Position numbers and translations under genes: made by a program
Part shown: in pieces, positions 63,494 through 64,000 of the stretch
Numbering within the stretch: the first letter of the stretch is position 1
Layout of the letters: each line of letters starts with the position of its first letter
The notes under the pieces: generated by a model
The model's database searches: none
What the model was told of the DNA's origin: nothing
The model's input: only the letters and a program-made list of their open reading frames with translations
Source of the DNA: CAVZAB01 sp963773155
GTDB lineage: Bacteria > Pseudomonadota > Alphaproteobacteria > Rhizobiales > Beijerinckiaceae
NCBI GenBank assembly: GCA_963773155.1
Contig: CAVZAB010000011.1
Location: 1-64,000, forward strand
Direction of reading: 5' to 3'
DNA length: 64,000 nucleotides

Positions 63494-64000
63494 ATGGGGG
63501 CGTTGCGCGATTTCGTGTCCGAAGTGCTGGAGATGGAGGGATCCGCAGTCGAAGCGATCGAGCCGGACGGCCTGGAAATTCTGGCGCCCGAACCGCTACG
63601 AACGGCGATGGGCTGGCCGGAATTGGCAAGGCTCGGCTTCGGGGCCGAGCTTCCGGCCGGAGCGACGGCCGTTGGGTTCGAGGGCGATTGGCTAGAGCGG
63701 ATCGGCGCGCTTCTCGGCGACAGGGGTCGCTTGGCCGAGCGGCAATTCGTGCTTCCGGGTCCGCCACCGCGCCTCCAGGATCCCGAACGCCTGCTCGATC
63801 ATGCCCTGGACTTTCTCAATGCAGTGTGGCGCTTAAATGGGGTCTCGGCAGCATGGACGCGTTGCCTGCTGTTGGCATTCCGTTACACCGCCGTCTCCGA
63901 CGAAAAACGCGAAGGCCTGGTCTGGCTCGGTGTTAACCAGGGGACCGGTGCCGTCATCGACGACTTTACGACGCGGTTGCGGGCGCTGCTGGCAGGTGAC
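63494..64000 (+). CDS. unrecognised helicase-partner protein, cut by window edge
   Basis: ATG 63494 follows AAGGGAAACGGC, 11 bases after the helicase stop. The first 169 residues are soluble, acidic and Leu/Ala-rich: LRDFVSEVLEMEGSAVEAIE, LEILAPEPLRTAMGWPELAR, LLDHALDFLNAVWRLNGVSA and RYTAVSDEKREGLVWLGVNQ. It has no signal peptide. I do not recognise a family. The tight spacing means co-expression with the helicase, and its full length and identity lie beyond the window. Confidence 0.7.
   Translation, partial: MGALRDFVSEVLEMEGSAVEAIEPDGLEILAPEPLRTAMGWPELARLGFGAELPAGATAVGFEGDWLERIGALLGDRGRLAERQFVLPGPPPRLQDPERLLDHALDFLNAVWRLNGVSAAWTRCLLLAFRYTAVSDEKREGLVWLGVNQGTGAVIDDFTTRLRALLAGD

Overview
The window is high-GC DNA from an alphaproteobacterium, most likely Hyphomicrobiales. 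Support comes from a DUF2865-type Cys-rich protein, many small Gly/Trp/Tyr-rich exported proteins, YkuD L,D-transpeptidases, GlsB- and DUF4399-type small proteins, frequent 4-base start/stop overlaps and many GTG/TTG starts. A family or genus assignment would be a guess. No rRNA, CRISPR array or replication origin was seen; one tRNA-Arg(TCG) is present.

The left half (1 to about 33 kb) reads as ordinary chromosome. It holds a nucleotide-sugar dehydrogenase with two small methyltransferases; a decayed DapA-family gene; a DUF937 protein; a penicillin-acylase-type Ntn hydrolase; a compact membrane redox operon (two tiny membrane proteins, a heme-type membrane domain fused to a Rieske domain, and a membrane-anchored partner with paired Cx3C motifs; 8.6-10.8 kb); L,D-transpeptidases; a long AsmA-like envelope protein with one frameshift; a c-di-GMP-type polysaccharide synthase module (HlyD-like protein plus GT2-PilZ synthase; 20.5-23.9 kb); a PIG-L deacetylase; a hydantoinase/oxoprolinase pair; a PHB-depolymerase-type esterase and several small exported proteins.

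From the tRNA-Arg gene (32.9 kb) to about 61 kb the character changes. There are transposase remnants (IS66/IS3-like, IS630, IS1380) and one intact IS110 transposase, a diverged inverted repeat pair of about 145 bp, long gene-poor gaps, a truncated sulfatase and a truncated HAD phosphatase. This looks like a tRNA-associated accessory island that has partly decayed. Its cargo includes a class III adenylate cyclase-TPR protein and a winged-helix-TPR protein sharing a central TolB-like domain, a cupin, an arylsulfatase, a MscS channel, an operon of two exported DUF3604 metallohydrolase-like proteins with a PpiC foldase and a HupE/UreJ membrane protein, a neuromedin-U-type outer-membrane-barrel candidate, and a five-gene minus-strand operon (RoxA-like di-heme cytochrome, DUF4331, SRPBCC, TPR, tiny Tat-type protein).

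The right edge (61-64 kb) carries a RapA/SNF2-type helicase with a helical-repeat N-terminus and the start of an unrecognised partner gene; it may be part of a larger nucleic-acid or defence locus outside the window.

Frameshifts are unusually frequent: the DapA-like gene, the AsmA-like gene, a GW-rich protein, the winged-helix-TPR gene, SRPBCC, DUF4331 and the di-heme cytochrome. Some must be real decay. Several fall in otherwise intact operons and look like consensus errors, so broken genes outside the transposon remnants should be read with that in mind.
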